Both the position numbers and the translations under genes were made by a program. Below the pieces are notes generated by a model. The model was given only the letters and a program-made list of their open reading frames with translations, was not told the DNA's origin and ran no database searches. From positions 8,920-44,275 of the forward strand of contig MU631528.1 in assembly GCA_026770615.1 (NCBI GenBank): a stretch of 35,356 bases of DNA, read 5' to 3'. Source of the DNA: Pavlovales sp. CCMP2436 (lineage: Eukaryota > Haptophyta > Pavlovophyceae > Pavlovales). This document shows, piece by piece, positions 18,405 to 26,864 of this stretch (its first letter is position 1; every line of letters starts with the position of its first letter).

Positions 18405-18513
18405 CCGGTCGCGTTAAACGAATCGAATAAAAATCTCACGTTAGATTACAACCAGAGCCTATGACGAACTACAGTGTCAGAAACCAGGAGAACATCGCCG
18501 TCTTCAGAGAGCT

Positions 18514-18795
18514 TTACGAGATGTACGGTGTCTTGCGGGCGCGGACGAGCGATGGCGAGACTACCAGATACCCCACCAGGTCAAAAGAGTTGCCAAGTGC
18601 AGCGTGTGGCATGTAGTGGCTGTAGCCATTCATCGCTCTTGAAAAGATGTTGGTCGTCAACCCAAGTTTCACGAACGGAACCTCACTCCATCCAGGCCAG
18701 ATGACGTAGATACCGCTCACTCGTTTGCCGCTCACGTTTGCGTTGGCGAGTGCCCTCCCGACTTGCGTGGCGCGATCAACTGAATCTTCCATCAT
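18514..18795 (-). CDS. GIY-YIG-like nuclease domain protein, probably truncated
   Basis: ATG at 18795. After a short N-terminal part the protein reads GIYVIWPGW, then FVKLGLTTNIFSRAMNGYS and FDLVGYLVVSPSL. The spacing of G-I-Y-V-I, (V)K-x-G-x-T-T-N and a following R resembles the GIY-YIG/T5orf172 nuclease fold, in which the Tyr and Arg are catalytic. The ORF ends at 93 aa, before the Glu and Asn expected later in the fold, and coding-like sequence continues in another frame (VHLVKLSEDGDVLLVSD), so a frameshift near 18520 is likely. GIY-YIG proteins are common in PLVs, NCLDV and phages as homing or repair nucleases. The family is plausible, the activity doubtful. Confidence 0.5.
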   Translation of the reverse strand: MMEDSVDRATQVGRALANANVSGKRVSGIYVIWPGWSEVPFVKLGLTTNIFSRAMNGYSHYMPHAALGNSFDLVGYLVVSPSLVRARKTPYIS

Positions 18796-18888
18796 CCGAC
18801 CTCTTCCTTGTTAGCCACTCCGGTATTTATCACCGCAGACAGCCCGTCCCCCATGCCGCAACATGCGCCCCCGTCGCGCACCCCCGGC

Positions 18889-18975
18889 CCCCAGCCATTC
18901 CCGCTTTCGCGGGCCCCCAGCCATTCCTGATTTTCGCGGGTTTTCAGTTCCCGATTTTTTCGATGGCGGCGCCGC
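18889..18975 (+). promoter_or_regulatory. Repeated 5' cassette ending in ATG, copy 3 (opposite strand)
   Basis: Plus-strand copy containing CAGCCATTCCTGATTTTCGC and CCCGATTTTTTCGATGGCGG, with an extra partial copy of the CAGCCATTCC unit before it. The ATG at 18963 opens only a 34-aa frame ending at 19067. With copies 1 and 2 it forms an inverted pair about 600 bp apart. Confidence 0.5.
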
Positions 18976-19098
18976 CCGCCCACCATGAACATACGGCGTC
19001 GTCGTCCATACCGCGACATACTCGTGAATCTCGGCATAAGCCCACGAGGAAACTCGGTGATAATTGAGTCTAAGGGTCTTCAAATATGATCGCCGCAC

Positions 19099-19321
19099 GG
19101 GATTCCCGCTCGCTCAAATATGACTCCTTTTGGCCTTTTCTTGATGCGTGCGGGTTTATATAAACTACTAAAATAAATCTAGAGAAAAGAATGTTACACA
19201 GAAAAGTAAAAAACACGAAAATAATTCTCCATGGGCCCCAGGTCGACCTCCTCCTGTGCGCGCACGCATACCCCCTCCCAGTGATAGAAAAGGAGTCATA
19301 TTTGAGCGGGTAGGATTCCCG
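19099..19321. mobile_element. MITE-like element, about 220 bp
   Basis: Inverted repeats at 19099-19132 and 19287-19321 share a 21-bp exact core (CGCTCAAATATGACTCC...). A third, partial copy lies at about 19386-19402. The interior is AT-rich and non-coding. Confidence 0.6.
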
Positions 19322-19429
19322 TCGCGCGATCAAATCGGAGCGAGCTAAACTCGTCAGGGGACCCTTCTAAATTCGCCACGCGATCATATTTGAGCGGGGT
19401 TTCTACCGAGTTTCAGCAGGAGGCCCGAT

Positions 19430-19625
19430 AGTCCTCGATAGTCCTCGATAGATCACGATAGATCACGATAGACCTTGATAGACCCATATAGACCTCAGTC
19501 GCCTGCCCTCCCCCTCCCGCGCCGTCGTCGTCCTTCGTCGTCCACGTCGCCCTACCTGGCCCTACCTGGCCCTTCGTCGCCTTACGTCGCCCTACGTCGC
19601 GCCCGCCCGTCGCCCCACATACCGC
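19430..19625. repeat. Degenerate short tandem repeats
   Basis: About 10-bp units of the type CGATAGTCCT / CGATAGATCA (19430-19490), then GTCGCCCTAC / CCTACCTGGC-type units (19545-19610). Low-complexity, no coding value seen. Confidence 0.6.
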
Positions 19626-19669
19626 AACATACCGCGTCGTCCCACAACTTTGTGCAGGTATACAGGAGC

Positions 19670-19921
19670 TCATGGCTTTGGTGCGACACATCGTTCTACG
19701 CGCTGTTGACGGGTACCAGCAGGCAAGTGATGTTCCCTCGGGCCCATGCCGAATCCCCCGCAGGAGCCTCGGCTGCTGAACCGCCAGATAGCAAGTGCTG
19801 CGTCATCTTCTGATTCTTCTGCTTTTTTTATCTGTGCAACCTTCAAAACAAAATGCAATGCGATTTCAAGTGCGCAAAACATCAAGAAAAACATCAAGGA
19901 AAGCACGACCTTAGCTCCACC
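19670..19921 (-). other. Possible small membrane protein
   Basis: On the minus strand a frame opening near 19921 encodes one strong hydrophobic segment (LSLMFFLMFCALEIALHFVL) followed by a charged tail KVAQIKKAEESEDD and then less convincing sequence. One transmembrane helix with a cytosolic acidic tail is predicted. It starts directly after the polymerase exonuclease fragment and may belong to the viral element. No family recognised. Confidence 0.3.
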
Positions 19922-20546
19922 AGAAGCTGAGAGAGCTATTTATGAAATCCATCGAGTCTCGGCAGCTAAATAGTCCTATGTTTAATATTTTCATTTTTCC
20001 GCTATTTTGGGGAATGCCGCTAATGTTCACCTTGTGTACTCTTTTAATTCCTTCCGATGGCGGTCCCCTACCAGATGCCGTGTATATAAGGTGGGTGCAC
20101 GACTGCAGTGCGAGCCAGATGTGGTGCGTGTCGTAACCTTGTGCGTTGTGGAAGTAGATGTTGATATGTTTGTCTTGACGGCGATGAGTATTGCATCGCG
20201 TGCATGCAGCCCCTAGGTACTCTCCTGTCCTGTGTGAGTGATCGAGGTTCTTGTTCTCTCCCTCTATCTTGTCCTTACACATGTAGCATTCTGTTGCACT
20301 CTTGAAATCCTGTGGTTCCCTTTTTGTGAAAAATGGGTAGGTATCGAATTTCAATCGATATATTTCATCTAGCTCCACGAGCTTGTGTACAAAGTGCACG
20401 TGTGCTTCCTCGCCGAGAAACTCGTGTATTACGTCGGGACTTCCATCTGAGTTCACGAGCTGCAAGCGATACAATACGGCCTTGTGTGGGCTTCCGGGCA
20501 TCGCTGTTGCCTCAAAGTCGGCGTACCCTGTCGAGCAAGTATTCAA
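19911..20546 (-). pseudogene. polB: Protein-primed DNA polymerase B, exonuclease block
   Basis: Contains YADFEA, the Exo I motif (catalytic Asp and Glu), near the start. A recombination-endonuclease-VII-like zinc segment follows (CYMCKDKI ... LDHSHRTGEYLGAACTRCN), then FHNAQGYDTHHI (Exo II region), then GIPQNSGKMK...DSMDFINSSL. This order is characteristic of Polinton/Maverick and related PLV polymerases, where the exonuclease proofreads and the enzyme replicates the linear element from a terminal protein. The block ends in SFWWS and a stop, so polymerisation motifs do not follow in cis. Upstream it meets an inverted piece of the same gene at about 20532. Confidence 0.85.
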
Positions 20547-20851
20547 TCAGCTAAAAAAGAAGGGGGCGTTCCCATACGAGCACGATTGGTTCAACAATCT
20601 CGACCAGGATATAGATGTGGCCCACTTCGCTTCGTCGCTCGGCAATGTTTACAGTGTGAGCTCGACAACGGCAGAGGGGGTGAAGACGATCGATGAAGAA
20701 GTCGCATCGGGGCTGGCGAGCAAGATCGAACTGCAGAAGTCGTCGATAGAGAAGCGAGTTGCCGAGATGAAAGCTGCAGATCAGGACCTACCGAGAACTA
20801 CACGACCTCTACCTCGCTATCGACGTGGCCGGCCTTACGACCGACGCTTTC
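20532..20851 (+). pseudogene. polB: Protein-primed DNA polymerase B, middle block, inverted
   Basis: Lies on the opposite strand to all other polymerase blocks. The plus frame reads FNQLKKKGAFPYEHDWFNNL, corresponding to the conserved KKGxFPYEY(M)D...W region after the exonuclease in Polinton polymerases. After a one-base frameshift near 20780 it reads YRELHDLYLAIDVAGLTTDAF, matching the Y-x-x-LHDLYLxxDVLLL motif, followed by a stop. In an intact gene this block would come directly after the exonuclease block at 19911-20546. Here it sits between that block and the N-terminal block, in reverse orientation. Confidence 0.75.
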
Positions 20852-20857
20852 TGATCT

Positions 20858-21570
20858 AGCGCGTCCCAAGGCTTGTACTTGAGAGTATCCTTCATTACCT
20901 TTGCTCGTCTTTCCGGGTCTGTTATAAGCATCGCCCGCTCGTGTGGAGTCGACGTCACAACCCACTCGTCTTTGTGAAGTATGGTTGTTTGGTTCTTACC
21001 GTTGCATTTCAGAATGTGCTCCTTCATGTTTTGTACACTTCTCGCCGAATTCTTGTAAGCTGAGGCGTGGCAGCATGGGCAGAACGTTCTATTATCGTCG
21101 TCTACCGTGAGTAGGGCGTCTAGCGAGCCTACGTTTACGTAGTGGCTTTTATAGGCTAGGAGCATGATGTGGCGGCGCTTGCGTTGAAGAGCGGCGGGTG
21201 CTACTCTGATGCAGTTGATCTCGACGAATCCGTTGGAAGAGCTTTCGGCGGTATACACTGACCATGTTATTTTTGGGTTCGCCGCCTCCCACTACTCGAT
21301 TGAGCCTGCACTTACCGGGAATTCAGTACCCTCGGGGATCTTGATTTCTGATTCAAACTTGCGCAGCACGCTGATACGCTCGAGGTGAGCTACCTTTCCC
21401 ACCCGTGCAAACGATACCAGACTCGCCCAGAGGAAGCACTTTTTATCGCTGTTCTGCGGGTTTATTATTTTTTCGCAGAATTGCGGAGTGATTCGGGTTG
21501 TGCCATCCGCAGACCTCCAAAACGTGCTTGTGTCGCGATCTGATGCTTTGTGCGGTTCATTTATGGTCAC
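20858..21570 (-). pseudogene. polB: Protein-primed DNA polymerase B, N-terminal block
   Basis: Reads KCFLWASLVSF and ISVLRKFES...PEGTEFPVS, matching the CFLWSILAALHP...Y.....FPV start of Polinton polymerases. The coding sequence then meets an in-frame TAG at 21292. Downstream of the stop, WEAANPKITWSVYT continues the expected homology in the same frame. A frameshift follows near 21255, and the next piece has HIMLLAYKSHYVNV and FCPCCHAS...MKEHILKC, the zinc-finger-like region that precedes Exo I. It ends at an inversion breakpoint near 20858. Confidence 0.75.
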
Positions 21571-21589
21571 CCTCTAACTTGTTTGTGGA

Positions 21590-22090
21590 CTAGTGCCGCA
21601 GGTTTGTCATCTTTTCGATGAATGGCCGTAAGAAGGCTGACTGCTTGTAGGATATCACTCGATGTACTTTGGTTACCTTGCACCCTAGACTCACCATAGC
21701 TTCAGCAGCGAAATGTGGCAGCGGTAGTTCGTTTTGTTGTATAGGGTTGTGTTTAGCTTTCTAGTTGGGCATGTTCCCATTAGAGCCCCCTGCTGTTCTT
21801 CCGAGAGCCAGAGGCGATCTGTGATTGAGTGAGTTGGTGCCGGCGGGAGCTCGTTGAACTTGTCGTGTAGCTCCTCTGGGATTTCGAGATCGACTTCCAC
21901 GTGGCACCTATTTTCGGTTTGCCATCTGTCGGGGTCTACTATGTCTTCGGGGGTCTTTGGCAGCTCGCCCCATTTCTTATCTTTCACTCTAAACTTGGCG
22001 AGTTCTTTTGACGTGTACTCGTGGAACTTGCCGTATGGGAGCTTCAGGTGCTGCACTGTTGCGTATCGCCACCCAAGACCAAATGAAAAA
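21590..22090 (-). pseudogene. polB: Protein-primed DNA polymerase B, palm block
   Basis: Begins inside the palm region with GWRYATVQHLKLPYGKF (compare NLYGWAM...LP.G.F), so the catalytic DxxNLYG Asp is missing at the truncated 5' edge. It continues with EVDLEIPEELHDKFNELPPAP, then stops after LLKLW. In the next frame the expected GCKVTKVHRVISYKQSAFLRP motif follows to the stop at 21590, so there is a one-base frameshift near 21690. This C-terminal part lies upstream of the N-terminal block on the same strand, so the gene is permuted. Confidence 0.8.
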
Positions 22091-22467
22091 ATCTCACTTT
22101 CGCCTGGGTACTACTACCTTTGGTGAAAGTGGGGTTTTTAGATATCGAGTTTGCACTCGCCGGAGGTCGATGCGGACGGGCGGGCGGCCACAGGGGGCCT
22201 CCTGGAGGTGTGTGTGATCGACCGGGCGCCTGGACAACCTCTGGAAGCTAGCTGGAGGAGTGGGAGAAAGAAAGTTCTATGCGGGCTATTGGAATTGCAC
22301 ATTTTCGACGGGGGCTACGGTGAATAGCACACTCGCGAAAACACGGAAGTCTTGGATGAAAGGGGGTCTTCGGGGTATGTTGGTGGTCTTCTAGGTCTTC
22401 GAGGTCTTAGAGGTCTTCGAGGGGGTCTTGATATGGTTTTTTTGGTCTTTGCGATATCTAGATAGAT
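22091..22467. other. Spacer with short GGTCTTC-type repeats
   Basis: No gene. At 22365-22445 GGTCTTCGAGGTCTTAGAGG-like units of 9-12 bp repeat. It separates the capsid gene from the polymerase fragments. Confidence 0.45.
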
Positions 22468-23395
22468 CTACGACTGGTACGTGAGCAGCCCCCCCTGAGC
22501 AACTAGCACCTTCTCGTGTTGGACCCAAACGTCAACATACAAGGCATGATTGTCGGCTGCGATTTCGGATTCGAAGACTACGTGCATCAGCTGCGTGCTA
22601 ATTCCGTCGGAAAGTGAGTCGCTCTGAGGGAAGGCCTGGAGAGACAGGCCGATCGCGTATCCATCGGTAAGGAATTGTGCGGAAGAAACACTGGAGCGAG
22701 CAGCCGCGTCAGAGATGCCACCGCCGAAAGTGCGCGAGAGCTCAAACCTTGCTTCGGCTGCGGAATTCGTGCAGTCTCTAGCGCTCTGAGGGACGACCAT
22801 CGCTCCGAGTCGAAATCGGTAGTCAATCATTCCCAATTTCGTTCTTTGCGTGATCGTTTTACGAGTATGGGGGGTAGCAACCGAGGACTCCCGTAGCACA
22901 ATGAAAACGTTGCATGCCGACGACACTCGTACAGGGATCTGCATGTAGATGAAACCAGAGTTGGCAGCTACAGTGCTTCGGTAGTGAGAGAAATCGAAAG
23001 TCGGCACGGTTATCACACCCCCGAGAGTGGAGATTATAGCTTTCTCAACATCTCCGCCGATCCGCACCTCCGAGACGTGCAGTTTCAAGTTGCTCACCGT
23101 GCAGCCCGATGTCGACGCAGCGGCAGTGTCGTACGTCGCCCACTCAACTTGGCTACTCAGCTTCACCTCTAGCCTAATAGACTCATTTAACTCAATCCCG
23201 AGGCGTGACAGATCCTCAATGGACGATGGTGGGCTGGCCTGTACGATTGTCGACGAAGACCATGGTGTCGGCTTGCGAGAGCTGGAGGTCTAGTGTGTAC
23301 CCGAGACTGTCCCCAAAGGCGGCCGCTTTGTCGAGTGGGAGGTATGAGGCCCTTACTAGGTCTATTGCGCTGCTCTTGAAGTTATTTGCCGACAT
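22468..23395 (-). pseudogene. Double-jelly-roll major capsid protein, PLV type, frameshifted
   Basis: The ATG at 23395 opens a 59-codon frame (MSANNFKSSAIDLVRASYLP...) that stops at 23216. The main part continues in another frame, open from about 23289 to 22468. It reads IEDLSRLGIELNESIRLEVK, then TVPTFDFSHYRS, IPVRVSSACNVFIVLRES, then MIDYRFRLGAMVVPQ with AEARFELSRTFGG, GYAIGLSLQAF and a C-terminal VDVWVQHEKVLVAQGGLL. The order RVSS..-R, then YxFRxG..xxP, then a G.xIG.xLx strand and a final QHxxVLxxxxG strand resembles double-jelly-roll capsid proteins of Polintons and PLVs, which trimerise into the capsid facets. The total is shorter than typical (about 300 aa here versus 500-600), so an N-terminal part may be missing. 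The frame change could be decay, an intron or programmed frameshifting. Confidence 0.6.
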
Positions 23396-23428
23396 TGACG
23401 TTTATGGTATGGGGGTTCTTTTTTGTTT

Positions 23429-23461
23429 GAAGATTTTTTGAAGATTTTTTGAAGATTTTTT
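23429..23461 (-). promoter_or_regulatory. Three 11-bp AT-rich repeats upstream of capsid gene
   Basis: GAAGATTTTTT three times in tandem on the plus strand (AAAAAATCTTC towards the capsid ATG), 34 bp upstream of that ATG. A promoter role is inferred only from position and composition. Confidence 0.4.
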
Positions 23462-23679
23462 GGTATTCTTAGCTCAGCTTGTTTTGACGGCAGCTTTTTG
23501 GTTAAAGGTGAGCTGATCGATTCGGAGACTAACAATTACATTGAATGCTTGTATTTCCTAGCAAACCGGAACACATTGCGCATAATGGGAAACAATAGCG
23601 AGGGTGTGCCGAGCGACAATACAGAGACCCTGGAAGAGTGTAAGACACCCGATACCCTAATCCTCTTCATGGACTGCCA

Positions 23680-24339
23680 CATGTGGCGTGCCCAGATAGA
23701 ATATCACCTTTGAGTTGGGATTAAAAAAACGGCGGAAGCAGCAGGGTCGCGTCCGCCTTGACGAGCCGCGTCGATTGGCACCTACTTTGTCTTCAAGTTC
23801 GAAGAACTCGGCGAGATATGGTGTGTAACGGTCGCCAAGAGAATGTCTGCCCAGATAGAGCGCCCGCGCGCCCCTACAGTACGCCCTCTGAGCCTGCCCT
23901 CCCCATCGCGCCGCCGCGCTACGCGCTCGCCGCGTACGGCGCTCGCCGCGTTCGCGCGCAGAACGACGCTATCGAGCAGCAGCCGACAGACGCCTGCGCG
24001 GGCGCGAGCGAGGACTCGAACGCTTCGCGCGCGCCAAGTGCTGCCGATATGGTCAGTGCCGTCATGCCTGCTATGCGACTGGGCGCGATCGAGTCCGCGC
24101 GCACGCCCGCGCGCCACTCACGTCGACATCTCCCTTACCCTTTTGTCTCATTCGGGCGAACAACGCGTCACGCTCGGCGACTGCCCGCAACATCGCTCCG
24201 CTCGGCGACTACCCCTTGGCCCCGCTGTGAGACGACAGTGCGGGACGTGCCCAGATAGAGAAAACAAAAACTTTTTGCCGTTTATCTCAAAACTCCACCG
24301 AAATCGAAGGTGGTATTCTATCTGGGCACGCCACACATG
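23680..24339. mobile_element. 660-bp TIR-bounded element inside the viral region
   Basis: The left end CATGTGGCGTGCCCAGATAG (23680-23712) and right end, its reverse complement with an extra GT (24305-24339), share about 32 bp. The interior is GC-rich host-like DNA with two more GCCCAGATAGAG copies (23849-23860, 24249-24260) in the left-end orientation. A 166-codon plus frame inside has no domain. It looks like a non-autonomous DNA transposon. Confidence 0.6.
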
Positions 24340-24460
24340 AAAAAAAATGTGCCCCACTAAAATCAAGATTTTTAAAAAGCGGTTTAACATGCGGGTGGTG
24401 TTGCTCGACGACCTGTACTTCCCGAAGTTCGTCAACTCCATCGACCCCCTCTGCTTGTTT

Positions 24461-24664
24461 TTAGTCCTCCCTGGAGACGATGACGACATCGACGATGACG
24501 TTCGCAAGCCGGTAGGTGTAGCACTTTGCGGCCATCGCGCGGGCCTCGAGGATCTCGATCGAGCCGTTCTCTTCTGTGAAGCATCCAGGTCGCTTCTTGT
24601 TAGCCAGGCTGAAGCGTTTGTCGGCTACATCAAACTCCGAGCGGTCGAACCAGCGCGTCGCCAA
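24461..24664 (-). pseudogene. polB: Protein-primed DNA polymerase B, thumb block
   Basis: Reads FDRSEFDVADKRFSLANKKR, then GCFTEENGSIEILEARAMAA and KCYTYRL. This matches the Polinton polymerase segment FDTSDY...NKKVxGKFKDE..G..I.EFVGLRxKMY(S)Y, which lies C-terminal to the palm catalytic motifs. It is an isolated fragment 2.4 kb upstream of the palm block, with unrelated sequence and the capsid gene between. The segment with the second catalytic Asp pair (YxDTDS) was not found. Confidence 0.7.
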
Positions 24665-24666
24665 CC

Positions 24667-24935
24667 CCTGTCTCGCAGATCGTGCGGCGGGCGGCTTTCA
24701 CGTCTCTCGCGAGCTCTTTCAGGTGCGGCACTTTGTCCTCGAGCTCCTAAGTCCTAGCGAGCGTCATCATCAGGCAGGGGGCGGCGCCGACCATATCAAG
24801 ATCCAGGTAGTTCTTCTGAGCGAATTTTTTCCGGAGGGCTTTCGGGCACCCCTGGAACGCGGCCGAGCGCCACTTTCGCTCTCCATCTGCTTCCTCGACC
24901 CACCGACCACCTGGCGCGCTCACGAGGCCCGCCCA
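24667..24935 (-). pseudogene. Possible primase/helicase (D5-like) fragment
   Basis: One minus frame reads CPKALRKKFAQKNYLDLDMV and GAAPCLMMTLAR, then a TAG, then VPHLKELARDVKAARRTIC. The YLDLDMVxAxP motif resembles the 'YxDIDxxNxHP' segment of primase-helicases in NCLDV, virophages and PLVs, and the following helix resembles their RE...VK region. It is short, has an internal stop and lacks any ATPase motif, so the call is weak. The next downstream frame is the polymerase thumb block. Confidence 0.3.
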
Positions 24936-24939
24936 AACT

Positions 24940-25248
24940 CTACACCGTCATTTTGATTTTGTGGCTGACTTCGGCCGGTAAAGTTAGAGTTAGGCCTGCA
25001 GCTTTATTAAAGGTTACAATCTCGCCTCCGGAGCCCGCACGCTCCGCAAGTCGTCCACCGAGGGAGTGGCCTACAGCATTCGATTTAGTCGTGAACTTTG
25101 CCTCGGCGGCAGCGGTTATCTGTCTGGCGCGACGGAGCCTCTGGGTCTCTCGATTGGACCCTGCCGCGATTACTACGTCGTCCACCCCCATCTTGCGGCG
25201 CTTCGGGCGAACCGACCCCAATTCATTTTTTCTAATGTAGCAGAGCAC
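24940..25248 (-). pseudogene. GHSLGG alpha/beta-hydrolase (lipase-like) fragment
   Basis: 102 codons. Contains AVGHSLGGRLAERAG, the G-x-S-x-G nucleophile elbow of class 3 lipases, followed by EIVTFNKAAGL, matching the ITFNKAxG strand seen in lipase-like proteins of PLVs and Polintons. Upstream, MGVDDVVIAAGSNRETQRLRRARQ fits the helix before the elbow. The expected acid and His residues further on are missing because the frame stops at 24940 after SHKIKMTV. In PLVs this protein is thought to act on host membranes during entry or exit. The start is uncertain (the first codon is not ATG). Confidence 0.6.
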
Positions 25249-25278
25249 GAGATTTTTATCAACAAAGCGAAAAAGTGG

Positions 25279-26526
25279 CTAGTCGACCATGACATCCACG
25301 ACGACCGTAAAGCCCAATCCTTGAGTGTCATAGGGAATTTGGTTCTCGTCTAAAAGCGATATGACCACAGAGCTGAGGTTTCGCCTCCGTGCGTTCATGC
25401 GTGGTGTCTTGCACCAGTCATGTATACTGCGCCGAGCTGGCCAGCCTTGAAAATTGGATGCATGGCACCGTCGTATGGTTGTCCATTTAAAAGGTAGTTG
25501 GTGACTCGGTTTGTCTGTTGATGAATAATCCATGAGTCGGTCTTGGGAGAGTGCATCGACTGCGCTCATTGCTTGTTGGTTGGTGCCTGTGTCCGACATT
25601 TATTTTCCTCGGTAGGTCAGTTTGGCCCTGCACTTTTTCCCAGTACTCATCGGTGTAGTTGTCTGAAAGGAAGCGTGGGTTTGTTGGTAGCCGCGGGCCT
25701 ACGGTCTTGCGGTGTAGCACCTCTAGGTAGTACTGTGTCTCACCGCTGTATATCGAGGTCGAAGAGAACGTTTTTAAATATTCACGGCTTGGTGGCGGCC
25801 TAATCGTCTCCTGTACCTTTCCGAAGCTTGGCGAGTTGTAGTGACCGTGCGAGAGCGTGTTACCACATGTAAGGGGCGGAGTCGCTCTTGAAGGTCTGAA
25901 TTTGTCCATAAGCCACCGAAATCGGCACACACGACAGTAGATTTGTGGCGTTTTCGCCAACAGCCTTAAGCGAGTCCTGAACGTCTAACTCGAACCACTC
26001 AGAAGCGATGAGAATCGAACGAGCCCCCCCGAGATCTACCATACGCGGAGTGCTCTAGTAGGGACGCCCGATGGAATAAGTACGTTGTAGTTCAGGTTCA
26101 TGCCGAGCAGCTTGTAAGCTGCCGTCGGCTCATTTGTCGCGATGGAGATATTACCGCCCTGACTGTGTGAGAAGGTCAATTTATTCGTAAAGGCAGTGAA
26201 GGACACACTCACACCCGCCGACACCATGGCCGAAATCGCATTCATAGCCACTGCAAGGGACTCCCCGTTTTCGTAATTGCCTACAGGGATCGTTGCAACT
26301 GACAGAGCGTCTCCAGCTAGCAACAGCAGAAACGTATTTTTTTTTTTTGATTATTATTGGGTTGAACTATTGGGATCGAAGCCGACTCCAGTCGGACATA
26401 CATGTTTTCGCGGGCGGCTAGCGAGATACCCGGAGACAAGTCAAAACTCACTGAGTTGGTTCGGTCTACGTCGATGATGTATCGATCTGCTTGGTCTGAG
26501 CACAAGTACAGACGGTGAAGCACCAT
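25279..26526 (-). pseudogene. Penton-like minor capsid protein, broken in several frames
   Basis: ATG at 26526 (MVLHRLYLCSDQADRYIIDV). The N-terminal part runs to a 12-base T tract (26337-26348 on the plus strand) where the frame shifts. It continues NTFLLLLAGDALSVATIPVG with NKLTFS and AAYKLLGMNLN, then shifts again at 26036-26042 and continues SILIASEWFELDV, NLLSCVPISVAYGQIQTF to a stop at 25860. Near the far end (about 25370-25280) NLSSVVISLLDENQIPYDTQ, GLGFTVVV resembles the LxSxxIxLxDExGxxxDxNG strand that closes PLV/Polinton penton proteins. About 450 bp lie between the middle and end parts, more than expected, and include frames with no recognised homology (ORF at 25960-25487 and one from ATG 25599). 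This implies an insertion or two joined genes. Pentons fill the capsid vertices. Confidence 0.55.
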
Positions 26527-26864
26527 GGTTGTTATGATCGTAGCACACATTTTTTTTCCGCTTTCAAGACCGGCTTGAAGCACATCAGTAAATAAAAATC
26601 GAATGGACTAACAAGTATCTCGTTTGTCATGGAGAAGAAACCAGAAGTAACCGAGGAGCCGGCCACGGTCACAGTGCCGCGGAGGCCCCAAGCGCCTACC
26701 AGCCACCCCCAGGGACCCCTGGCACACCCCCCGAGGCCGCCACGTCGCGCCGCCGACCTTCCCCGAAGTTGATTTCTCAAAAACACCATTTCGGCTAATT
26801 TAGGCTTGTGATTTTGTTCAAACAAATATCAAATATTGCGCCCCCTATAGGTGAGCTGGTATAG
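26527..26864. other. Boundary between viral region and LINE region
   Basis: No gene. Contains a GC-rich patch (26650-26760) and AT-rich flanks. I found no terminal repeat of the Polinton-like element here. Confidence 0.35.

Noticed and set aside
17372..18439. Extended 355-aa form of the 271-aa protein
   Set aside because: The extra N-terminus is simply a translation of repeated cassette DNA with duplicated FLRALEFPIFSMAAP phrases.
23758..24258. 166-codon plus frame inside the TIR element as a transposase
   Set aside because: Ala/Arg/Pro-rich, no DDE-like or other catalytic motif; the element looks non-autonomous.
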